Shown here: positions 6,353-14,194 of the stretch, piece by piece
How positions within the stretch are numbered: position 1 is the first letter of the stretch
Layout: every line of letters starts with the position of its first letter
The notes under the pieces: generated by a model
Told to the model about the DNA's origin: nothing
The model's input: only the letters and a program-made list of their open reading frames with translations
Database searches by the model: none
DNA from: an uncultured Eubacterium sp.
Lineage (GTDB): Bacteria; Bacillota; Clostridia; Lachnospirales; Lachnospiraceae
Direction: 5' to 3'
Assembly: GCA_934338065.1 (NCBI GenBank)
Contig: CAKRGX010000020.1
Span: 1 to 28,099 of the forward strand
DNA: 28,099 nucleotides
Program-made: the position numbers and the translations under genes

Positions 6353-7765
6353 ATGTTACTAACGATTCCGGCAGATGCGTCTAACACGAAAAACATCCCT
6401 TCTATATTAGCAGAGATGGGTTATCCCATTCCATGCAACTGTTATGGTGCTCATCGCTGCAATGGCAGACGCTACCCTTTTGACTGCTCTCTTATTCCAA
6501 AAGAACCAATAACCATTCATTGGGAACCGGAGAATTCTTCTCTTCACGGACTTTCTTTTACAAATGAGCCACAAAATACAAATAGACGGGGAGACACGAT
6601 CCTGATTGACATTGGTACAACAACGATCGCGATTGCCTTAATATCCTGCACGGCAAAAGCCATTCTTCGTCACACAACATTTGCCAATCCTCAGCGTTCT
6701 TTTGGTACGGATGTGATATCCCGTATTTTATCAGCCTGTCAAGGCATGGGGGAACAACTCCGCTCCACTCTTATGGATGCGATCAACGAGGAAACTGACA
6801 AACTCTGTTCCAATAACCAGCAAAAACCTGAAGAGATCACCGCATGCTATATTGGTGGAAACACAACTATGATCCATCTGCTGATGGGCTTTGACTGCAC
6901 CCCGCTTTCACATGCACCTTTTTTACCGGAAGCCGAAAGCCCAAGACCATTTTATTATAACCAGTGCAAAGTAATTCCGGCTCCATGGTTTTCCGGCTTT
7001 GTAGGCGGCGATATTTATGCTGGTCTCTTTACCTGCCGCAGCCAGCTTAGCGCTCACAATGATAGTTTTGTATTCCTTGATCTTGGTACAAATGGAGAAA
7101 TCGTTCTCTGCCACGAGGGTATTTTATATGTTACTTCTACCGCCGCCGGTCCGGCTTTTGAAGGAGGCAACCTCAGTTGTGGCTGTGCCAGCATCCCGGG
7201 TGCCATATGTAACGTTATAATACGACGCCTTCGTCCACAACTCAAAACAATCGAGAACAAAATGCCTGTCGGATTATGTGGTTCGGGTGCCATCAGTCTG
7301 TGTGCCGAACTTCTTCGGAAAAAATATATCACAAAAGATGGTATCCTGACAGTTTTTTTCCCTCCCGAAGGATATTTTCTTGGCCAGACACCGGACGGAT
7401 CCCGTCTTATGTTTACGGCAGATGATTTTCGAAATATCCAGCTAGCTATAGCTGCCATAGCTGCTGGCATTGATACCCTTTTAGAACAGGCTCATATAAC
7501 ACCGGAACAAGTATCCCACATCTTCCTCGGCGGAGGATTTGGGTTCCATATTTCAAAACAGGATTGTGAAACATTAGGTCTTTTTTCAGACCTGGATGGC
7601 ACAAATCTGCATGTAATCGGTAATAGCTGCCTGAAAGGGCTGATGATCTGTGCAACTGAACAGCTTCCTATGTCCGCCCCACAATCTTTTGTGTCGGTAA
7701 ATCTGGCTGAACAAACTGGTTTTGAGCGGAAATTTATGCAGCATATGTCGTTTCCGGATATATAA
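6353..7765 (+). CDS. ASKHA-domain protein, RACo-like, with a shortened N-terminal Cys motif
   Basis: A 470-aa protein of the DUF4445/RACo C-terminal family, ASKHA-fold ATPases that reactivate corrinoid proteins of methyltransferase systems. The ATPase motifs are LIDIGTTTIA (84-93), IGGNTTMIHLLMG, FLDLGTNGEI, GLCGSGAI and a final LGGGFGFHI. Typical members begin with a 2Fe-2S ferredoxin domain of about 90 residues. Here only about 65 residues precede the ATPase core, and they carry PCNCYGAHRCNG with further Cys at 45, a compressed version of the usual cluster-binding loop. AAAGGAAA precedes the ATG. It is monocistronic, ending 5 nt from the stop of the convergent FHA gene. No corrinoid protein or methyltransferase gene is in the window. 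Confidence 0.85.
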   Translation: MLLTIPADASNTKNIPSILAEMGYPIPCNCYGAHRCNGRRYPFDCSLIPKEPITIHWEPENSSLHGLSFTNEPQNTNRRGDTILIDIGTTTIAIALISCTAKAILRHTTFANPQRSFGTDVISRILSACQGMGEQLRSTLMDAINEETDKLCSNNQQKPEEITACYIGGNTTMIHLLMGFDCTPLSHAPFLPEAESPRPFYYNQCKVIPAPWFSGFVGGDIYAGLFTCRSQLSAHNDSFVFLDLGTNGEIVLCHEGILYVTSTAAGPAFEGGNLSCGCASIPGAICNVIIRRLRPQLKTIENKMPVGLCGSGAISLCAELLRKKYITKDGILTVFFPPEGYFLGQTPDGSRLMFTADDFRNIQLAIAAIAAGIDTLLEQAHITPEQVSHIFLGGGFGFHISKQDCETLGLFSDLDGTNLHVIGNSCLKGLMICATEQLPMSAPQSFVSVNLAEQTGFERKFMQHMSFPDI

Positions 7766-7770
7766 GCCGT

Positions 7771-8916
7771 TCAGTCTATCTCGACAACATATTCCATTTG
7801 TGCAAAACGTATCACATCGCCGTCTTGCAGCCGTTGCTTTTGCCAGGGAACAAGCCGTTCATCATTATAAAATGTTCCCTGCCGGGATTCCATATCTATA
7901 ACATAAAGATCTCCCCCCTCACATAACACTTTAGCATGTACCTGTTCTATTCCTTTTCCACCAATGACACCATCAACTTTGTTTTTATCTCCTCCCAGTA
8001 CAAAAGGATAATGTGTAACAGGAATACTTTTTATACTGCCCTGACAGGATATCAGGCACATTGTTTTCACTGCATCGCTATCCTGCCATATTGTTTCATC
8101 CTGTTTCTTTTCCGGCCATGTCCGCCACGCTCCATAACCGGCAATTCCCAGAAAAAATAAAGCTGCACCTGCCCCCATCATCCTATCATTTTCTTTTGTC
8201 AACGGCTGCCGATAACAGCCAAGCAGCCAGGTGACAACAAAAATCATAGCGCCACAGATGAGCATCAATACCGGAAGAAGATACCTCTTTAACTCATTTG
8301 GGGACTGGTCCGTCTTTTCTATTTTTTTCATATCCGTCTCGAATTCTTCGTCTGTTTTAATATCTGGTTTTGGTTTAATTATTTCTTGTTTTTTTATACA
8401 TTTATGCAAAATCTGACGGGTCATCCCCGGTTCTTTCGTTTGTCTATGCAGTTCATAAAGCCAGAACATTATCTCCTGCTCACACGAGTCCATTGCTTTA
8501 ATCATGGACTCAATCAGACCTCCCATCCCTTCTACTCCGCCCAAAAGCGTGTTTTCCTGATAAATTCCGCTTATTTTTTTACCTGATGGATCTACATAGA
8601 TGCAATCAGCCTCGTATACAACGCCATTGCCATCCAATAAGTAATCTTGTGCACAATCCGATAATTCCATAAGTTGATTCAATAAATCAGCCAGCGTATC
8701 CTTTGTAATATCATATTTTGAAATATACTGCCGCAATGTAACCTTACCTGATACATCATAGATATACTCTTTTTGTCCATTGATCCAGGTGATCTCAAAA
8801 GGAAGGAATCCGGGTATTTGCTGATGCTGAAAAAGGCGGTCCGCATAACTTTCTCCCCCTTCCCCCACAATCTTCCAATAATTTCCCATACCATCCTGCC
8901 CTGTTTCTCCTTGCAT
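7771..8916 (-). CDS. DUF6382-FHA domain membrane protein of the Tad cluster
   Basis: A 381-aa protein with three parts. The N-terminal half (about 10-180) matches the DUF6382 type found with FHA domains in Clostridial pilus clusters. Two transmembrane helices lie at about 211-233 and 247-264. A C-terminal FHA domain covers about 290-378. In the FHA part the usual GR is LGG (307-309), the SRxHA motif is EQVHA (324-328), and NGT is QGT (346-348). The phosphothreonine contacts are thus largely lost and the domain may bind something else. Its start codon overlaps the stop of the upstream TadE-like gene by 1 nt (TGATG), so translation is coupled. It is the last gene of the cluster. Confidence 0.82.
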   Translation of the reverse strand: MQGETGQDGMGNYWKIVGEGGESYADRLFQHQQIPGFLPFEITWINGQKEYIYDVSGKVTLRQYISKYDITKDTLADLLNQLMELSDCAQDYLLDGNGVVYEADCIYVDPSGKKISGIYQENTLLGGVEGMGGLIESMIKAMDSCEQEIMFWLYELHRQTKEPGMTRQILHKCIKKQEIIKPKPDIKTDEEFETDMKKIEKTDQSPNELKRYLLPVLMLICGAMIFVVTWLLGCYRQPLTKENDRMMGAGAALFFLGIAGYGAWRTWPEKKQDETIWQDSDAVKTMCLISCQGSIKSIPVTHYPFVLGGDKNKVDGVIGGKGIEQVHAKVLCEGGDLYVIDMESRQGTFYNDERLVPWQKQRLQDGDVIRFAQMEYVVEID

Positions 8917-9362
8917 CAGGATTCACCTCCCTCTCTTGGAATATCATGATCCCATTTATAGTTGGCCGGTTGTACCAACTCATATGATACGGTAAGGAAA
9001 CCTATATTCTGACCTTTTAGAAAAATATTTTTTAACCGTTTCAAAGAAATTGGCAGCTCATATTGTAGTGTCATTTCTGCTGTCCGTACCTTTTTTTTCA
9101 CCTTTACCTTCAATATTCTCGCTAAAAACAAATGATTTTTCAAGAATTCCTTACCCTCTTTTTCGCATGTAACAGAAGCCTGCTCTTCTGCCTTTTCAAA
9201 ATGTTCCGCAAGTATTTCCCTCATTTCCGACTTTACCATCATCTGATCATGAATATAAAGTCCACTGTACCATAAAGCCATCACAACCCAGAGACATATC
9301 GTCATAATAAATGCAGCTTCAACGGTATAATAACCGGAGCGTTTACTATTAAACTGCTTCAT
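8916..9362 (-). CDS. TadE-like pseudopilin, short form
   Basis: A 148-aa membrane-anchored protein. Near the N-terminus GYYTVEAAFIMTICLWVVMALWY has the TVEAA motif followed by a hydrophobic helix, as in TadE-family pseudopilins that are cleaved by the cluster's prepilin peptidase. The rest is a charged extracytoplasmic domain ending in a beta-rich segment. The ATG at 9362 is preferred over one 12 nt upstream because GGAG lies 6 nt before it. The gene is 18 nt downstream of the second prepilin peptidase and coupled to the FHA gene. Minor pilin or assembly role in the Tad system is inferred from family and context. Confidence 0.8.
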   Translation of the reverse strand: MKQFNSKRSGYYTVEAAFIMTICLWVVMALWYSGLYIHDQMMVKSEMREILAEHFEKAEEQASVTCEKEGKEFLKNHLFLARILKVKVKKKVRTAEMTLQYELPISLKRLKNIFLKGQNIGFLTVSYELVQPANYKWDHDIPREGGES

Positions 9363-9380
9363 ATCCATCTCCATTCTATA

Positions 9381-9791
9381 TCAGATCAGCACCACTATCC
9401 CATAAGCCAATGCAGTAAAGGGAAGAAAAGCAATTTTGTAACGCTTTCCCACACGGCGCAGGGCAAGCAGAAGTACCGCATACAGGGAACAGACAAAAAG
9501 TGCAATAAGTAAAATATTTATCGTCTTAATCACCCCAAGCAACATTCCTATCACCCCATATATACAAGCATCTCCCTCACCAATGCTTCCTCTGCTCATC
9601 TTTGAAATCACATATAGCACCACACCTACGCAGCCACCCGGCATCCAGGTCTGAATGGGTATATGATCCATGAATTGTACTATTATGATCGTAATCATAC
9701 AAACAATTGCCGGAAAAACCGGTATGCATTTTCTTCTGGCATCAATAACCGCCATAACAGTAAGATAAATACCGATTATTGCACATATCAT
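9381..9791 (-). CDS. A24 prepilin peptidase (TadV/CpaA-like), second copy
   Basis: A 136-aa polytopic membrane aspartyl protease that would process the Flp pilin and TadE/TadG-type pseudopilins. The two active-site aspartates are in MAVIDARRKCIP (Asp17) and GEGDACIYG (Asp74), the GxGD motif. It lacks the N-terminal methylase domain of PilD, as is normal for TadV/CpaA. GAGGGGGGA precedes the start. It lies 13 nt after the TadE-like gene with Cys repeats. Another peptidase of the same family starts the cluster at 17718. Confidence 0.88.
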   Translation of the reverse strand: MICAIIGIYLTVMAVIDARRKCIPVFPAIVCMITIIIVQFMDHIPIQTWMPGGCVGVVLYVISKMSRGSIGEGDACIYGVIGMLLGVIKTINILLIALFVCSLYAVLLLALRRVGKRYKIAFLPFTALAYGIVVLI

Positions 9792-9804
9792 AGGCCGTCC
9801 CCCC

Positions 9805-10551
9805 TCACTTACTTACACATTTACTGCAGGCAGTCCTGCTTCCTGCCTCAGTTATTGAAATCTGTCGTATATTTCGTTTTAATCCACTGCAGGAGATACT
9901 CGAATGATAGCGATCCCCATAATTGGTAATATAAATCATTGTCGAAGACTCTATCTTCTTCCTACGGCAGCATCTCTCACATCTCTTATATTTTCCGCCA
10001 CTTTCATTTCTTTCTGCAGCCAAATCTCCATATAAGATCTGCGATATGCTTAATTTCAGATAAGGACACAAAAGATTATCATGGTAGACTCTTCCCGTCT
10101 CTGTTACATAAACCATACGATTTGGAGAGGCACTTTCCTGTCCTCTTCTCTCAACTCCTGTAAAAGCACGTGTATGAACTCTCTGCCTCATTGAAAACTG
10201 CGATAAGACGGGAAAGAAAAATGGTATTTTCATGCGGTATGTCACAATCAGATCAATTTCATCATTTTCTCTCATTAGTCGTGATTGCGAAAAAGAAACA
10301 GAAAGTCCCATTCCTTTCATATAAGAAGCAAACTTAGTCTGATAATAAACGCTGCTTTTTAACACCGTTGCTTTTGACGCACCATATTCTGCCGAGGCTT
10401 CTCTGGCAATCCTCGTAAGTGCCTGTTGAACATCATCCTGACAGGAAGCCAGCTTTCCTAAATAGGCAGTTATAATCATCGCAAATAAAAAAACAGGCAA
10501 TATCAGAGATGCTTCCACCGTTAAGGAAGCAGAAACACCGTTCTTTTTCAT
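9805..10551 (-). CDS. TadE-like pseudopilin with two C-terminal Cys/His repeats
   Basis: A 248-aa protein. The N-terminus, ASLTVEASLILPVFLFAMI, is a class of TadE-like anchor with the TVEAS motif and one transmembrane helix, followed by an extracytoplasmic region to about residue 140. The C-terminal part holds two copies of a Cys/His unit. Copy 1 (147-194) has VYVTETGRVYH, then a cysteine at 162 and CERC. Copy 2 (206-245) has IYITNYGDRYH, then a cysteine at 221 and CSKC. The YxTxxGxxYH-C-CxxC layout suggests a small metal-binding or disulfide-bonded fold. AAGGAGG precedes the ATG. The 154-bp inverted-repeat element lies immediately upstream. Role in pilus assembly or surface attachment is inferred. 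Confidence 0.8.
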   Translation of the reverse strand: MKKNGVSASLTVEASLILPVFLFAMIITAYLGKLASCQDDVQQALTRIAREASAEYGASKATVLKSSVYYQTKFASYMKGMGLSVSFSQSRLMRENDEIDLIVTYRMKIPFFFPVLSQFSMRQRVHTRAFTGVERRGQESASPNRMVYVTETGRVYHDNLLCPYLKLSISQILYGDLAAERNESGGKYKRCERCCRRKKIESSTMIYITNYGDRYHSSISCSGLKRNIRQISITEAGSRTACSKCVSK

Positions 10552-10569
10552 TCTCTCCTCCTTATCCTC

Positions 10570-10723
10570 TCACGGAGTGAGAAAGGGTATCCTAAAACAC
10601 AGTTAACCGTTCTCTTATGATGTATAAATTATATTTTTTAGGTAAAATTTGGATCATTCCTCTTTAATTTTTAAGTTGTTTCAAAGACGAAAGAAAACTA
10701 GAATACCCTTTCTCACTCCGTGA
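10570..10723. repeat. 154-bp element bounded by 21-bp perfect inverted repeats
   Basis: TCACGGAGTGAGAAAGGGTAT at 10570-10590 is repeated exactly in inverse at 10703-10723, around a 112-bp AT-rich core. It fills almost the whole gap between the DUF5702 gene (stop 10735) and the Cys-repeat TadE gene (start 10551). The core has a TATAAT on the minus strand but no good -35. It could be an invertible segment, a MITE, or a long-looped hairpin in the pilus mRNA. No clear target-site duplication was seen. Confidence 0.9.
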
Positions 10724-10734
10724 TATTTTTTACA

Positions 10735-12717
10735 CTAATATCCTGCCGTAATTTCTTTTGTAATAAAATAATCATTCAAATTGCGCCCCAATAACTTTTC
10801 TACCATGCTAAAATGAAAAAACTGAGCAACATACTGAATCGTTCCTTTTACCCTGATATCATATACACAAGTGCTTAGCTGGAAATCTTTATATCCATTT
10901 AATCTCATATTCGCCTGAATCAAATCCATAACACGATATAAACGTGTACTTTTTTTCGTTGAGGCCAAAAACAAAAGCAAATATTCCCGATATCCGAACG
11001 AGGACGCTTTCTGATCCGGAAGCTGTGCTGCATGTTCCAGAATTGTTTTCCTGTTAATCCGGAACAACTGATCAAATCTCATTCTAAGCTGAGATGGGCT
11101 TTTCATTAACGGCACCTGCTTTTTTTGTAATAATCCCGCCACATCAACTAAGCTTTCCACCATTGACCAGGTAATGAGGATTAATGTTTTTACAAAGGTT
11201 ATCAAAGGCTGCATACCAGAAAATCCTACCACTGCTAACGCTGCTGCCTGCGCCTCAGATACCCTTACCCTATCTCGCATGATAGCACCAAAATTTATAA
11301 CCGTTCTCATCAGCATTATACGTTTCAAAATGTACTCCAGATTTTCCGTATCTGATCTCTTTCCTGCCACCACATACTCTCCTTCATAATCCAGAATATG
11401 TTTCCATCCGGATAGCGGGTGTGTGTAATTTCCTAATTTTCTGCTGATATATTCATTCAGACAAAATTCTTCCGATGCATTCTTCTTTAGATTTCCCACA
11501 ATTTCTTTCAACTCTAACGATTCGTTTTCAATAAAATCCGTTATCTGGTCTTTTTCAGACAAGTTATCTGGCTGTTCTTTATAATATTTTACAAAAAAAT
11601 CCGGTTCTGCCATTGTTTTATCCTGCTGCCTGTCTGATTCTTTACATACCAGATTACTAATACCGCTTTTCCATGCCGTCTGAAATGAATCCCTGGGATC
11701 CTTTCCACCACCGCTTTCCTTGATTCCTGTGTAATCAAACCGAAGAGAAACCGTATCATAATCTTTCCAAAGCATTTCAAGTTCTTCCCTACATTGCTCG
11801 ATATCCCTTGTTGTGAGCAATTGCTCTGTCTGTTGTAAAATATCATAATTTGTCCTTAGAGATGCCAGACCAGCCAGAGAATACGACTTCTTCAGCTCAC
11901 TGCCTTTTTGTATAGCTCGTCCGGTAATCTCTTTTACTTTACGGAGCTTTGCAAGGAATTTAGCTTTGTCATGAAAATTCCATGTTTGCGGAGTGACGTC
12001 AATTTTTGATTTCATCTTTTTCCATACGGACACCTCTGTAACAGAATAATTCTGCCCCTTTACTTCTTTTACAGCAAAGCACTTTGCAAAATTTTCCCGG
12101 CAGTGTATCCTTCCATTTTTTACCGAAATACCATCTACAAGTTTCATGAGTTCTAATACCTGCTGATCCTGCTTCGCTTCCTCTTTTTGCCTTTTCACCT
12201 CCTGCTCAAGCCTTTCTGTCTCCTGATCAATGCCCTGTAATTCAGTTTTCTTTTTCAACAGCTTATCTATACTATCTTTCGTTGCCACACGCTTCCTATA
12301 TTCCACGATTTCTTCCTGAAGAGGTGCCGCCTCATAATCTCCGATATATGTCTTTTCCATAATCTGAAGGTCTGTCAGATGTCCTGCAAGAAAATCCTTA
12401 TTGCCCTTTTGCGATGCTTCTAATGTGTCCCCCATATAATCTGCTATTACCTGCTGATAAGGTGTCCCCTCACTTTCGATAAAAAACAGACCATAATGCT
12501 CGTATAAAGGCCGGTTGTATTCCGTAAGAAGTCCCTGTGCAGCCATCCGTAACGTTCTCGCCGTATGATTTCTGCAGACAGTATAACGTGCCGTCTCTAC
12601 CAATGTTCCCAAAAGTGCAAAAATCAGCAGTCCGGAAAGGGAAAGAAACACCGTTATACTGCCTCTTACTCTAAGCAAGTATCTTGCCGGAATCTTTATC
12701 AAAATTTTTAAAGGCAT
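10735..12717 (-). CDS. DUF5702 TadG-like protein of the Tad pilus
   Basis: A 660-aa protein. After a basic start comes RGSITVFLSLSGLLIFALLG and LVETARY (about 19-45), the conserved N-terminal anchor of DUF5702 proteins, which occupy the TadG position in Clostridial pilus clusters. The remainder is a large, mainly helical extracytoplasmic domain with a Glu/Lys/Gln-rich coiled-coil-like stretch near 140-190. The ATG at 12717 overlaps the Flp pilin gene by 47 nt in another frame and has only a poor ribosome binding site, so it may depend on coupling. An internal TTG closer to the RGSITV motif is an alternative start. The next gene downstream is beyond the inverted-repeat element. Confidence 0.82.
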   Translation of the reverse strand: MPLKILIKIPARYLLRVRGSITVFLSLSGLLIFALLGTLVETARYTVCRNHTARTLRMAAQGLLTEYNRPLYEHYGLFFIESEGTPYQQVIADYMGDTLEASQKGNKDFLAGHLTDLQIMEKTYIGDYEAAPLQEEIVEYRKRVATKDSIDKLLKKKTELQGIDQETERLEQEVKRQKEEAKQDQQVLELMKLVDGISVKNGRIHCRENFAKCFAVKEVKGQNYSVTEVSVWKKMKSKIDVTPQTWNFHDKAKFLAKLRKVKEITGRAIQKGSELKKSYSLAGLASLRTNYDILQQTEQLLTTRDIEQCREELEMLWKDYDTVSLRFDYTGIKESGGGKDPRDSFQTAWKSGISNLVCKESDRQQDKTMAEPDFFVKYYKEQPDNLSEKDQITDFIENESLELKEIVGNLKKNASEEFCLNEYISRKLGNYTHPLSGWKHILDYEGEYVVAGKRSDTENLEYILKRIMLMRTVINFGAIMRDRVRVSEAQAAALAVVGFSGMQPLITFVKTLILITWSMVESLVDVAGLLQKKQVPLMKSPSQLRMRFDQLFRINRKTILEHAAQLPDQKASSFGYREYLLLFLASTKKSTRLYRVMDLIQANMRLNGYKDFQLSTCVYDIRVKGTIQYVAQFFHFSMVEKLLGRNLNDYFITKEITAGY

Positions 12718-12844
12718 TATTTACTACAGAAGTAATTTTTCCCTTAAATAATAAGACCAGCGCAATTAAAATAACTAAGATCAAAATGATCTCTACAACA
12801 CCGATTGCTGTTTCTTCTTTAAAAAAAACCTTAATCTCTTTCAT
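12671..12844 (-). CDS. Flp1-type type IVb pilin (57 aa)
   Basis: A small gene between tadC and the DUF5702 gene. The product starts MKEIKVFFKEETAIGVVEII and continues into a long aliphatic helix (about residues 14-33) with a short polar tail. This is the layout of Flp/TadA-type pilins: a short charged leader, a cleavage site and a Glu at +5. Aligning EETAIGVVE with the classic EEGATAVEY places cleavage after Ala13 with Glu18 as the +5 residue. AGAGGAGG lies 6-7 nt before the ATG. It is the best candidate for the major pilin subunit of the cluster. Its last 47 nt overlap the start of the DUF5702 ORF. Confidence 0.88.
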   Translation of the reverse strand: MKEIKVFFKEETAIGVVEIILILVILIALVLLFKGKITSVVNNAFKNFDKDSGKILA

Positions 12845-12857
12845 ATAAAACCTCCTC

Positions 12858-14171
12858 TTACATTGTCATGAACGCAGGAACCATGATCACAGCCATTACA
12901 ATACCCAGCATAAGCATCATAGGAAATAACAACTTAGTTCCCGCCATTTCACCTAATTGCAGTGCCCGTTCTTTTCTCTGCTCCATTGCCTCAAGGGACT
13001 CTTTTTCCAAAATCATAAGAATCCCCTCTGCTCCCTTCTTCAGATTTTGCGTCATAACCGACACAAAGCGCAGATAAGGAAGCAGCTTGCATCTCCTGCC
13101 AAAATGTTCCAGTGCTTTGCTCTCCGAAACCCCATCTTTTAACTCCCTCGCCAGCACACACAATTCTTCATAAACATACCGCTTTTTCCCCCCTTTGTTT
13201 CTCTCTCTTGTATATTCTTCCGTCAGACGTTCAACAACTTTTCGCACCGTCAGACCTGCTCCCAGGAGAAGCATAAACTTATTCACCATTCCGGAATGTT
13301 CTGTCAGAAGCTGTTCCTCCCTGCGCTGTTGTTCTTTTCTCTGCTGTTGTTTCCAAACAAACGGTAATAAAAACAATAGCAGTAAGAGAAAATACACTGG
13401 CATATAACTTTTCTCTTCTCCCTCCAATGTATAGGTCATATTCATATTTCCAATTTGGGCAGGCAGAATGATCTTTGATTTTTCTTTCTGTTCTGACATT
13501 GTTTTTTTCAATACTTCTTTTACCTGTTGTAACTGTTTTTCTGTTTCTGGTAAATGTCTGCCCACAAGATGAACCGTAAAATAAAACGTATCTTTCCAGT
13601 TTTTCCATTCCGCTTTTGCCATTAATTCTGTATCCGTTCCTCCCTGCGGCAAAGAAGTATACACAAGATTCCCCTTATCTGAAATATAATTTTCATCCAC
13701 TGTCCAATTGACCGCTATCCCGGTATCCGGAATATTTTCAGGCAGACACAGTTCACGCTCAACCTGCTTCAAGGAAATATTTTTTCCTTTTATCCTTTGC
13801 GTGAGGTATTTTCGAACACGAACTGTAAGTTTTCCCTTCTCTTCTTCCGTGAATTGTTTTGCCTTTACCTCGATCGGCAGCTCATGCTGCCACTTCTGCT
13901 CTTTTGCAGAGGCAGAAACTCGTAAATTGATCTCCGTGTCCTCCTTCTGCCTCGTCAATTCATGATCGTTTAATAAAGATTCTTTTCCCGGTCTCATAAA
14001 ACAGAATAACCATGCTGCTATTACAACGGTAACGGCTACTCCCAAAAGGCGGATCCGTTTTTTTATAATCTGTTTAAAAATAGTCTCAAAATCTTCCCGT
14101 ACATAGATTTCATCAATATACTCACAAAGCTGACGATCCTTACGAAACACTTCATACCATTTTTTTGTCAT
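12858..14171 (-). CDS. TadC-like T2SS F-family platform protein with large inserted domain
   Basis: A 437-aa inner-membrane platform protein. A cytoplasmic N-terminus is followed by a helix near 42-60 (LLGVAVTVVIAAWLF), an extracytoplasmic region of about 200 residues with many Lys and Glu, a second helix near 260-278 (VYFLLLLLFLLPFVW) and the T2SSF domain. A final helix is at the C-terminus. TadC relatives are usually about 300 aa, and the ~200-aa domain between the first two helices is the extra part. The ATG at 14171 is preferred to an upstream GTG because it is spaced normally from a G-rich Shine-Dalgarno (GAGGGGGGG). The gene lies between tadB and the pilin gene. Confidence 0.85.
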   Translation of the reverse strand: MTKKWYEVFRKDRQLCEYIDEIYVREDFETIFKQIIKKRIRLLGVAVTVVIAAWLFCFMRPGKESLLNDHELTRQKEDTEINLRVSASAKEQKWQHELPIEVKAKQFTEEEKGKLTVRVRKYLTQRIKGKNISLKQVERELCLPENIPDTGIAVNWTVDENYISDKGNLVYTSLPQGGTDTELMAKAEWKNWKDTFYFTVHLVGRHLPETEKQLQQVKEVLKKTMSEQKEKSKIILPAQIGNMNMTYTLEGEEKSYMPVYFLLLLLFLLPFVWKQQQRKEQQRREEQLLTEHSGMVNKFMLLLGAGLTVRKVVERLTEEYTRERNKGGKKRYVYEELCVLARELKDGVSESKALEHFGRRCKLLPYLRFVSVMTQNLKKGAEGILMILEKESLEAMEQRKERALQLGEMAGTKLLFPMMLMLGIVMAVIMVPAFMTM

Positions 14172-14194
14172 AGACACCCCCCCTCATAACTTTT

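Noticed and set aside
10591..10702. Full promoter inside the inverted-repeat core
   Set aside because: A TATAAT exists on the minus strand but no acceptable -35 at 16-18 nt in either orientation.
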